This document shows, piece by piece, positions 33,293 through 40,900 of a DNA stretch of 64,000 nt. The translations under genes and the position numbers were made by a program. Numbering within the stretch: the stretch's first letter is position 1; every line of letters starts with the position of its first letter. Source of the DNA: Flavobacterium profundi (GTDB lineage Bacteria > Bacteroidota > Bacteroidia > Flavobacteriales > Flavobacteriaceae); NCBI RefSeq assembly GCF_006491645.1, contig NZ_VDCZ01000010.1:124001-188000 (forward strand), written 5' to 3'. The notes under the pieces were generated by a model. That model did not search any database. It saw nothing but the letters and a program-made list of their open reading frames with translations, and was not told where the DNA came from.

Positions 33293-36265
33293 TTTTTTCT
33301 TATAAAGAAAGGCAATTAGTAATAGTAATATTCCAATACTTACATAAATTATCCAATTATTGGAAAAAGTAATTATAGGAGAAGTGTCACCATTAACAAT
33401 AAAACCGGCCCAATAAAAAGGATGATTTTTTAATGGGTTCTTTTTGATAAAAGTCATTTTTGCATTGGCCAAAGCCTCGTTTTTTTCTTGTCCTTTTTTT
33501 AAATTCTCATAAAAAGAAATCATAATTTCAGATGTTTCTTGATCCGGAACTTGCCATAAACTGACAACTGCACTTTTAACACCAGCGTAAGTTAATGCTC
33601 TTGACATACTCATAATACCTTCACCATTTTTAATAGTTCCATTACCTGTATCACAAGCACTTAAAACTACTAATGAAGCAGGAATATTCATTCCATATAA
33701 ATCTGAAAAATAAAGTTTTTCTTCATTGGAAAACAATAGACAAGATTTATTAAAATCATCTTCAAATAGTTGTGAATGCATAGACAAATGAAAAACATCA
33801 AAATTTTCTATCTCTTTAACAAAATTAGTTTTAGTTGCATCTTCTTTTGCAAATAATTTCCCTCTAAAGAGATGTGCTATTTTTTGTGATTCTAAAGTAG
33901 CAAACTTTAACTCTTTAAAATCACTTCGCTTCGGATTGCTTGATTGTTCCTTATATAGAGGCGAAAAGGCAGCTAAATTAGAATTGCCTTCATTTTTCAT
34001 GTTTTGCTTGTGTAATAACCACATTGATAATGAGTAATCATACGATAGCAAATGATTTTCTATAACATAGCTCTTATTTTGATTATTATATAATGCTTCG
34101 AATGGAATATAATTTAAAAAACTTTCTGGAAGTATTGTGACTCTTTTTTTCAGAGAAAAAGGCAACAAAAAAGAATAAAGACTATCACTTTCTTTTTTAA
34201 AATTGGTTTGAATATTTTTAACTTGTTGAATGTAATTCTTAACTAACTTTTCAATTCGTTTCTTTTTTCCTATTTTTTTAATTTCGATAGAATTATTTGA
34301 AAAGATAAGCGCATAAATAGTTTCACTACAAACGTAATATTTAACTAATTGTTCTTCTTTTTTAAGTTTAGATATTACTTGATTTATATCAAAATCAGAA
34401 GTATTAAACTTATAATAATTTTTTTCCGTTTTACTAATTTTATGCTCTAATGCTTCAAGTTCTTTTTGTAATAATGTTATTTTAGTAGTATAAAATTTTT
34501 GCTCATTTATATCATTTGATTTTTGCTTCTTATAATATTCGAGTTCAACTTTTAAATTGTTAATTTGACTTAAATAACTTGCATTTTCAGGTGTTCTTCT
34601 TTTAATTTTTTTATCAAATTCTTTTAATAAATGTTGTGATGCATTACGTTCAATTAAGTTGATATTCTTAATCTTTTCTTGAAAAGAAATAGTGTTTAAA
34701 AAGGAACACTCTAAAATTCCTTCAGTAATTTTATAATGATAATAACTTAGATAATCGTTGAACTCACCTTTTAAATAATATTCTTGAAACAAATTTGCAG
34801 CTATTTGATAAAGATTTAATGCAATTTCTATATCTTTAATTTGTTTCGATTGATTATATTTATCTAAGTAAACTGTTGCTACTTTTTCAAAAATATTAAT
34901 AAAATATGCATCTGCAAGTTCTGATACATTTTCAAATTTTATTTGATGTATGGGGATTTTTGTATTCGTTTTCTCATAAACCAATTGTTCTAAAGTTTTT
35001 TTGCTAATTGCAACAGCTTCTTGATTCCTATTCATTCCACTTAAAATCATTGCTTTAATAATTTGTATGGAAAACTTACTAGAATTAAAATGTTGTTGAT
35101 CGACTATTTGTTCTGCGATTTGAATATGATGCAACGCTTTTTCATAATTTTTTAATTTTTCATACGATGTCCCTAATTTCGCATTTACTAACATTTTAGG
35201 AATAACCAAATTGAAATTTTGAATTTCAGGTTCTAATTGATGTAAACGCTTCACTGTTTGTTCATACTCTTCAAACTCGTACATAAAATCTGCTACATCA
35301 AAAAATCGAATTATAGAAAACTCAACAGCTTCTAAATTTTCTTTATTAAAAGAGGTTTCTCTTTTAAGACTATCACAATATTTAGTTGCTAATTCAAATT
35401 CACCTATAGCTGCAAAAAAAGTTACATTTGCATCAATTAACATTTGTCTAGAATGAAAATATAAATTTTCGGAATATTTTTTTAATTTGTTTTTGTTCTT
35501 AAAAAAAAGAATATCTGCCTTACTTCTTGTCTTCTTCGCTTTTTCATGATCTCCATATTCCAAAAGATTACTAATTAAGTTTCTGTAACCCGTTAATAAT
35601 TTGTCTATGTTCTCTGGCTCATTTTTTGCAATTTTCTCTAAAATATTAATTGCTTTCTCATAACATTCATTTGCTTTGGTAGGCTTATAATTTTCGATGT
35701 AGGCATCTCCTAAATTATTATAATCATTAGCTATGTCTCCATTTTCTCCATTAATTGCAATATTTAAATCCAAAGATTTGTTATAATATAAAATTGCTTC
35801 ATAAGGATTTTTGTGTTGTCTATACAAGTATGCTAAGTCAGAAAAGTAAGCGACTTTTGTAGTTATTGATGCCAATTCAAAATCTTGTAATTTTTTCCCT
35901 TCTAAGCCTTTTTCAATTGCCTCTTCCCACCATTTCTTTTCAGATAAATACTTGTAATAAACCTGATAAGTCTTAATTAATAAGTTGGACTCTGATAATG
36001 TTCTTTTCTCAATCTTTAAAAGTTTTTTTTGTAAATTTTCCAAAAAAGAAATAGCTTTTTTCTCTTTCAAAAAAGAAAAGTAATCAATATAATTTTTTGA
36101 TAAAGATGGATTAATGTCTCTACTATTTTGCCAAAGTTTAATAGCACTTCTAAAATCGTTGGATTTCTCTAAACTATCAGATAAACGTACTATCTTTTTT
36201 AATTCATTATGTTGTGAAAAGAAAGAAATGGAATACAATAAAACTAAAAAAAAGCACTTTTTCAT
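33272..36265 (-). CDS. Exported, membrane-anchored TPR-CHAT (caspase-like) protein
   Basis: A 997-residue protein: signal peptide (about 1-17, ending FFSQ); a long run of TPR-like helices (about 25-520); a coiled coil (about 540-625); a CHAT domain (about 680-955) with HLSMH, whose second His is about residue 830, and LSACDTGNG with Cys about 871, the catalytic pair of caspase-like CHAT proteases; then LWQVPDQET and NHPFYWAGFIVNG, also typical; and a C-terminal membrane helix (about 969-988) with a basic tail. Signal peptide plus tail anchor would place the CHAT domain in the periplasm, which is unusual compared with cytoplasmic TPR-CHAT proteases. It has no ECF-type site of its own. Confidence 0.88.
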   Translation of the reverse strand: MKKCFFLVLLYSISFFSQHNELKKIVRLSDSLEKSNDFRSAIKLWQNSRDINPSLSKNYIDYFSFLKEKKAISFLENLQKKLLKIEKRTLSESNLLIKTYQVYYKYLSEKKWWEEAIEKGLEGKKLQDFELASITTKVAYFSDLAYLYRQHKNPYEAILYYNKSLDLNIAINGENGDIANDYNNLGDAYIENYKPTKANECYEKAINILEKIAKNEPENIDKLLTGYRNLISNLLEYGDHEKAKKTRSKADILFFKNKNKLKKYSENLYFHSRQMLIDANVTFFAAIGEFELATKYCDSLKRETSFNKENLEAVEFSIIRFFDVADFMYEFEEYEQTVKRLHQLEPEIQNFNLVIPKMLVNAKLGTSYEKLKNYEKALHHIQIAEQIVDQQHFNSSKFSIQIIKAMILSGMNRNQEAVAISKKTLEQLVYEKTNTKIPIHQIKFENVSELADAYFINIFEKVATVYLDKYNQSKQIKDIEIALNLYQIAANLFQEYYLKGEFNDYLSYYHYKITEGILECSFLNTISFQEKIKNINLIERNASQHLLKEFDKKIKRRTPENASYLSQINNLKVELEYYKKQKSNDINEQKFYTTKITLLQKELEALEHKISKTEKNYYKFNTSDFDINQVISKLKKEEQLVKYYVCSETIYALIFSNNSIEIKKIGKKKRIEKLVKNYIQQVKNIQTNFKKESDSLYSFLLPFSLKKRVTILPESFLNYIPFEALYNNQNKSYVIENHLLSYDYSLSMWLLHKQNMKNEGNSNLAAFSPLYKEQSSNPKRSDFKELKFATLESQKIAHLFRGKLFAKEDATKTNFVKEIENFDVFHLSMHSQLFEDDFNKSCLLFSNEEKLYFSDLYGMNIPASLVVLSACDTGNGTIKNGEGIMSMSRALTYAGVKSAVVSLWQVPDQETSEIMISFYENLKKGQEKNEALANAKMTFIKKNPLKNHPFYWAGFIVNGDTSPIITFSNNWIIYVSIGILLLLIAFLYKKKLFQFRK

Positions 36266-36350
36266 GTTATTATTTTAATATTTTAAAAATAGAAAAATAA
36301 TTTGTTGTTTGCTTTAAGAAATGAAAAAAAGTTCTTCCGGAAATTAATTT

Positions 36351-37502
36351 CTATTTTGAAAGTAAAACACTCACTGCATTTCCTCCAAATCCAACGGCAT
36401 TTACTAATACTTTTCTAATTTGTTTCGGTAATTCTTGTTCGTAAAATGGAATCGGAATTGCTTTTTGATGTTCTAACATAAGTATTCCTAATTCAAGACT
36501 CAACATTCCAGAGGTTCCAAAAGTATGCCCTAATTTCCACTTGTTTGTGGTTAAAAAAGGGAGCTTTTCTCCAAATACTTTTTGAATGGCCTTATATTCA
36601 GAAGCATCTCCTTTTATGGTTCCTGGTGCATGCATCACTACTACATCTACTTCATTAAAAGCTGTTTCTTTTAAAGCCATTTGCATCGATTTTTGAAAAC
36701 AATCGGCTTCTGTTGAAATGGAAATATTGTGTTCTAAAATTTCTGTTGCATAGCCAACACCTTCCACATAAGCCAAGGCATTATTCTTTTCTCCTGTTTC
36801 CAAAGCAATTACACTAGCACCTTCTCCCAAGACCATTGTGTTTTCCTTTTTATTCAAATCAAAAGCTCTACATGGATAATCACCCCTTTTTTTTGAATAA
36901 ATATTTAACGCTTTCATTTGAGCTATAGTAAAAGGCGTTAAAGGTGCTTCAGAACCGCCAATGATAAATTTTTCAACCATAGCTGCCTGCATCCAAGCTA
37001 CACCATTTAATAAAGCATGCAAGGAAGTGGAACAAGTAATAGAATGCGAAATTTCAGGGCCAGAACTTTGCAAATCATTGGCTACCCAACTCGAAATATT
37101 TCCTAGAGTTGTAGTAGGTGAAGCCAAAGTACTGACTTTATTGGTTGCTATAAATTCGGAATGAAATTTTTCAAATAATGTAGTTGCTCCTCTTGAAGAA
37201 CCAATGTTAATGCCAAAAACTGTTTTTTTATCCCAACCAGTTTGCTGCATTAACTGCCTAGAAACATATATCGCATATAAAACCGAAAGGTCTAAGTTAC
37301 GGTATTTTGTATCGGATTCTTGAAGCACTTTAATTTCTTCTTTTATCGCGTTTGGAAGACTCGCAACCCAATTTTTTTGTTTCCCAATTTCTTTTTCCGT
37401 AATAGCTGTTTTATCATTTAGATACTGGTTCCAAATGATTGATTTTTCATTTCCTAATGCGGAAATTGATGCTAAAGCGGTTATGGCAATTTTTTGATTC
37501 AA
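36351..37502 (-). CDS. Beta-ketoacyl synthase family protein in the biotin cluster
   Basis: A 383-residue ketoacyl synthase with the Cys-His-His triad intact: Cys157 in HSITCSTSLHAL, His291 in VVMHAPGTIKGD and His326 in KLGHTFGTSG. It condenses acyl chains in fatty-acid-like synthesis. The sequence is divergent from housekeeping FabF (HAPGT in place of HGTGT) and it follows bioA directly, so a role in making the pimeloyl part of biotin is possible. I start at TTG 37502 (NQKIAITALASISALG). An upstream TTG at 37604 would lie inside the promoter's -7 element and add 34 residues that do not fit the family. Confidence 0.8.
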   Translation of the reverse strand: MNQKIAITALASISALGNEKSIIWNQYLNDKTAITEKEIGKQKNWVASLPNAIKEEIKVLQESDTKYRNLDLSVLYAIYVSRQLMQQTGWDKKTVFGINIGSSRGATTLFEKFHSEFIATNKVSTLASPTTTLGNISSWVANDLQSSGPEISHSITCSTSLHALLNGVAWMQAAMVEKFIIGGSEAPLTPFTIAQMKALNIYSKKRGDYPCRAFDLNKKENTMVLGEGASVIALETGEKNNALAYVEGVGYATEILEHNISISTEADCFQKSMQMALKETAFNEVDVVVMHAPGTIKGDASEYKAIQKVFGEKLPFLTTNKWKLGHTFGTSGMLSLELGILMLEHQKAIPIPFYEQELPKQIRKVLVNAVGFGGNAVSVLLSK

Positions 37503-37601
37503 AAGGTTTATGGTTTTTCGAATAACCCTGATGGAAACGACATCCTTTTCTTGAGATACAATCGAAAGAAAAGATATAGTGCACAGCAGGAAAATGGAAT
37601 G

Positions 37602-37632
37602 CAAATATACCGAGACATTTGTTCCTTACAAA
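37602..37632 (-). promoter_or_regulatory. Consensus promoter of the ketoacyl synthase gene
   Basis: On the minus strand TTTG (37632-37629), exactly 19 bases, then TATATTTG (37609-37602). It begins right after the bioA stop and gives a leader of about 95 bases before the TTG start. Confidence 0.78.
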
Positions 37633-37633
37633 A

Positions 37634-38905
37634 TTAAATCAAGGTTAATGCTTCTTCGATAGTGCTATATACTTGCGCTAATTGTACATCATTGATAATG
37701 TATGGTGGTAAAATGTATATTATATTCCCAACAGGCCTTAAAATGATTCCTTTTCTTATAAAAAAATCATATAAAGTATTACGAAGTGTTCCATAATAAT
37801 CCTGTTTCCCTTCTACTTTTATTTCTAAAGCAAAAATGACACCTAAAACACGAGTACTTTGCACTTTAGGGTGATTTTTAATACGTTCCGCAAATGCTAA
37901 ATGATGTTGGTTCACTTGATTAATATTTCCCTGAATTTCTTCGGTTTGCAACAATTCAATCGCAGCTAATGCCGCTGCACAACCTGTGGGGTTTGCTGTA
38001 AAAGTATGTCCATGAAATAAAGCTTTGTTTGTATCATCATCATAAAAAGCATCAAAAATTTCTTGTGTAAAGCTTGTAATTGCCATTGGAATTGTTCCTC
38101 CAGTTAAGGCTTTTGACAAACACATCATATCGGGTTGTTGCTCCAAGTAATCACAAGCAAAATTTTTACCCGTTTTACCAAAACCTGTCATGACTTCGTC
38201 TGCAATTGTAAAGACTTGATATTCTTTTGCAAGTGCTATTAACTGATCTAAAACAGTTGCCGAATACATGACCATTCCTGCTGCGCCTTGTACCAAAGGT
38301 TCAAAGATAAAAGCAGCGTATTCGTTGGTTTCCAATAAGGCTTTTAAAGCTTTTAATGTTTTTGTCTCATTTCCTTCAGTTGGTACAGGAACTCGAACAA
38401 CTTCTAACAAAGAACCTTGAAAAGCATCGGTAAAAAAGGAAATTCCGCTTGCAGCCATAGCGCCAAATGTGTCTCCGTGAAAAGCATTTTCGAAGGCAAT
38501 TATTTTGGTGCGTTTTTGTCCTTTATTATAAAAATACTGCAAGGAAGCTTTGATGGCAACTTCCACAGCTGTAGAACCGTTATCGGAATAAAAAAACTTC
38601 TTTTGATTAGACGGTAAAATCTGACTTAATTTTTCTGAAAGTCGAATAACTGGTTCGTGTGTAAAACCACCGAATAAAACATGTTCTAACTGTGTTAATT
38701 GATTGTATATCGCTTGTGCAAGATAAGTATTAGAATGACCAAATGGATTCACCCACCAACTCGCAATAGCGTCAATAAATTCTTTTCCATGTTCATCCCA
38801 AAGTAAGGCGCCTTGTCCTTTTATAATTACAGGATGAGAAAAAGCCGTTTTATGTTGTGTATAAGGATGCCAATTGTATAGAGTATCTTTTTCTGAAAGT
38901 GTCAT
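37634..38905 (-). CDS. bioA: Adenosylmethionine-8-amino-7-oxononanoate aminotransferase
   Basis: A 423-residue PLP-dependent class III aminotransferase. WHPYTQHKTAF at the start and DAIASWWVNPFGHSN are BioA signatures (the double Trp distinguishes it from ornithine-type enzymes). The PLP lysine is in LSKALTGG, about residue 265, preceded by TIADEVMTGFGKTG. It converts KAPA to DAPA in biotin synthesis, with SAM as the usual amino donor. A TATCTTTG element lies 47 bases upstream, so it can be expressed apart from bioD and bioF. Confidence 0.95.
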   Translation of the reverse strand: MTLSEKDTLYNWHPYTQHKTAFSHPVIIKGQGALLWDEHGKEFIDAIASWWVNPFGHSNTYLAQAIYNQLTQLEHVLFGGFTHEPVIRLSEKLSQILPSNQKKFFYSDNGSTAVEVAIKASLQYFYNKGQKRTKIIAFENAFHGDTFGAMAASGISFFTDAFQGSLLEVVRVPVPTEGNETKTLKALKALLETNEYAAFIFEPLVQGAAGMVMYSATVLDQLIALAKEYQVFTIADEVMTGFGKTGKNFACDYLEQQPDMMCLSKALTGGTIPMAITSFTQEIFDAFYDDDTNKALFHGHTFTANPTGCAAALAAIELLQTEEIQGNINQVNQHHLAFAERIKNHPKVQSTRVLGVIFALEIKVEGKQDYYGTLRNTLYDFFIRKGIILRPVGNIIYILPPYIINDVQLAQVYSTIEEALTLI

Positions 38906-38951
38906 GTTGAAGTTTGAATTTAGAAATCAGAAGTTAAAATCAAATTGCATA

Positions 38952-38959
38952 CAAAGATA
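38952..38959 (-). promoter_or_regulatory. -7 element of bioA
   Basis: TATCTTTG on the minus strand, a perfect TAnnTTTG, 46 bases before the bioA start and just beyond the bioD stop. No TTTG partner was seen. Confidence 0.45.
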
Positions 38960-38994
38960 AAAGTCTGTTTTCTTTTCTCTTAGCTAATTCTATA

Positions 38995-39615
38995 TTATTT
39001 AATTTTTAAAAGACTTTCTTTGAATTTATCCGCGTAATAACGAATGACATTGGTATCAAAGTAGGGTTCGTTTTCAATCCTTCCTAAACAAGTCAACTGT
39101 GTTTTTGAAAGAATAATAGCTTCTGTTGCTACATTTTCATCTCCATTAAAAATAATTCCAGCAATTGGAATCTTTCTGTTTTGCAAAGCTTCAATAGTAA
39201 GTAAAGTATGATTGATGCTCCCTAGATAATGTCTTGAAACCACAATTACCTTGTAATCTGGCTGAATTAAATCGACTATAGTTGCTTCGTTATTGAGAGG
39301 TACCAAAATTCCTCCTGCTCCTTCTATAACTAAATGGTTTTCAGTCACAGGCTCCTGAATTTGTTCCAATTGGATAATTATTTCATCCTTTTCTGCAGCA
39401 AAATGAGGACTTGCAGGTGTATTTAGCGCATAGCTATTAGGATGAAAAACAGTAACTGAATTCGTAATATATTGTTTTATTTTATGCGTATCGGACTTGT
39501 CTAAATCTCCTGCTTGTATAGGTTTCCAATAATCGGCTTGTAACGCTTCTACTACAATCGCGGAAGCAATTGTTTTTCCAACATCGGTTCCTATTCCTGT
39601 GATAAATAGTTTCAT
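38995..39615 (-). CDS. bioD: Dethiobiotin synthetase
   Basis: A 206-residue ATP-dependent carboxylase/cyclase. The P-loop TGIGTDVGKT stands at the start (residues 5-14), followed by DYWKPIQAGD and EGAGGILVPL, all typical of BioD, which closes the ureido ring of dethiobiotin from DAPA and CO2. I start at ATG 39615 (MKLFITGIG) because homologues begin here; a start at 39660 would add 15 unrelated residues. Between bioF and bioA. Confidence 0.93.
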   Translation of the reverse strand: MKLFITGIGTDVGKTIASAIVVEALQADYWKPIQAGDLDKSDTHKIKQYITNSVTVFHPNSYALNTPASPHFAAEKDEIIIQLEQIQEPVTENHLVIEGAGGILVPLNNEATIVDLIQPDYKVIVVSRHYLGSINHTLLTIEALQNRKIPIAGIIFNGDENVATEAIILSKTQLTCLGRIENEPYFDTNVIRYYADKFKESLLKIK

Positions 39616-39687
39616 TATATAAACGGTAAATAGTTCAGACAAAGGTCGTGAAGAATACAATAAAAGACAATTAAAAAGACCTTCAAT

Positions 39688-40830
39688 TTAAGATAATTTC
39701 TTTTTAAGAAGCAGTAGTACTTGTTCCATTTCCGTTTCGGTGTTGTAGGCATGCAAACAAAACCGAAGCCTTTCTTCTCCTTCAGGAACTGTAGGAGATA
39801 ATATAGGTTTTACATCGAAACCATTTTCCTGTAAATAAGAAGCAATTTCTTTCACCTTTTCATTTCCTGGTATCACTATTGATTTTATAGATGAGTGAGA
39901 AATGGGTGTTTGTAAGTAGGGACAATTCGTATTAAAATATTCCGAGTTCTTTTCTAACTGTTTTATTGTTGCAAGGCTAATAGCCAATTCCTGATACGCA
40001 ATTAAAATGGTTGCTACCGAATGCGGTGAGAGAGCAGTCGTATAAATTAAGCTTCTGCTAAAATTAACAAGGTATTCTTTTAAATCTTGACTTCCTAAAA
40101 TGGCAGCTCCATGACAACCTAAGGCTTTTCCAAAAGTCATTATCCGAGCAAAAACTTTATTTTGCAGTTGAAATTGTTGCACTAACCCTTCTCCTTGACA
40201 TCCTTTTTCAGTCCCTAAAACACCTAATGCATGCGCTTCATCAACTACTAGCAATGCCTTATGTTTTTCACAAATTGCTACTAATTCCACTATATTTGGA
40301 CTATCACCATCCATGGAGAACACAGCCTCTGTAACTACATAAATTTCAGCAGCGCTAGCTGTAAACCGTTGCATGAGTTTCTCCAAATCGACTAGGTCAT
40401 TATGCTTAAACTTATAAGCTTTAGCCAAGCCCATTTGAATTCCATCACGGATTGAGGCATGACATAATTCATCATAAAGTATAACATCATTACGTTGCGG
40501 AACTGCACTAAAAAAGCCCACATTAGCATCATAACCCGAATTATATATTAGAGCGGCTTCAGATTGATGAAAATGAGCAATAAAGGATTCTGCTTCAAAA
40601 TATATTTCATGATTTCCCGATAATAATCTAGAACCAGTTGCTCCATTTCGAATTATTTTTTTAGTTGCCAAATAGTCGTGCACTTTATTAAAAATAACTT
40701 CATTTTGGGAAAACCCTAAATAATCATTACTTGCAAAATCAATGCTTTGAGATTGTCTTTTTAATACACGTAAAGCGTTATTTTCTTTACGAAAATGAAG
40801 TTTTTCAAGTAATAATTTTGGTAAATTCAT
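39688..40830 (-). CDS. bioF: 8-amino-7-oxononanoate synthase (KAPA synthase)
   Basis: A 380-residue PLP enzyme of the alpha-oxoamine synthase family. Features: IDFASNDYLGFSQ, GSRLLSGNHEIYFEAE, VVDEAHALGVLG and the PLP lysine in MTFGKALGCHG, about residue 234. It condenses pimeloyl-CoA or -ACP with alanine. Related enzymes (Kbl, serine palmitoyltransferase) share the fold, but the bioD-bioA neighbours support BioF. A hairpin terminator lies only 11 bases before its start. Confidence 0.92.
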   Translation of the reverse strand: MNLPKLLLEKLHFRKENNALRVLKRQSQSIDFASNDYLGFSQNEVIFNKVHDYLATKKIIRNGATGSRLLSGNHEIYFEAESFIAHFHQSEAALIYNSGYDANVGFFSAVPQRNDVILYDELCHASIRDGIQMGLAKAYKFKHNDLVDLEKLMQRFTASAAEIYVVTEAVFSMDGDSPNIVELVAICEKHKALLVVDEAHALGVLGTEKGCQGEGLVQQFQLQNKVFARIMTFGKALGCHGAAILGSQDLKEYLVNFSRSLIYTTALSPHSVATILIAYQELAISLATIKQLEKNSEYFNTNCPYLQTPISHSSIKSIVIPGNEKVKEIASYLQENGFDVKPILSPTVPEGEERLRFCLHAYNTETEMEQVLLLLKKKLS

Positions 40831-40841
40831 AGTTCAAAAAT

Positions 40842-40873
40842 AAATAAAGTCTTGTAAAAACAAGACTTTATTT
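40842..40873 (-). terminator. Terminator of the beta-propeller gene, immediately before bioF
   Basis: A 13-bp perfect stem (AAATAAAGTCTTG / CAAGACTTTATTT), six-base loop, T-rich tail on the minus strand. It lies 27 bases beyond the 40901 stop and 11 bases before the bioF ATG. Confidence 0.82.
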
Positions 40874-40900
40874 AGGTTATATTTTACGAATTGATTTCTA

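Noticed and set aside
33272..36265. TPR-CHAT protein as part of a type III-E CRISPR (Craspase) system
   Set aside because: No gRAMP/Cas7-11 gene or array is nearby, and the signal peptide and membrane anchor point to the envelope instead of the cytoplasm.
20505..36265. The accessory block as a prophage or integrative element
   Set aside because: No integrase, transposase, tRNA target, flanking repeats or phage structural genes were seen; the S74 domain alone is not evidence of a phage.
37503..37604. N-terminal extension of the ketoacyl synthase starting at TTG 37604
   Set aside because: That TTG is the end of a perfect TATATTTG promoter element, and the added 34 residues do not match the family start.
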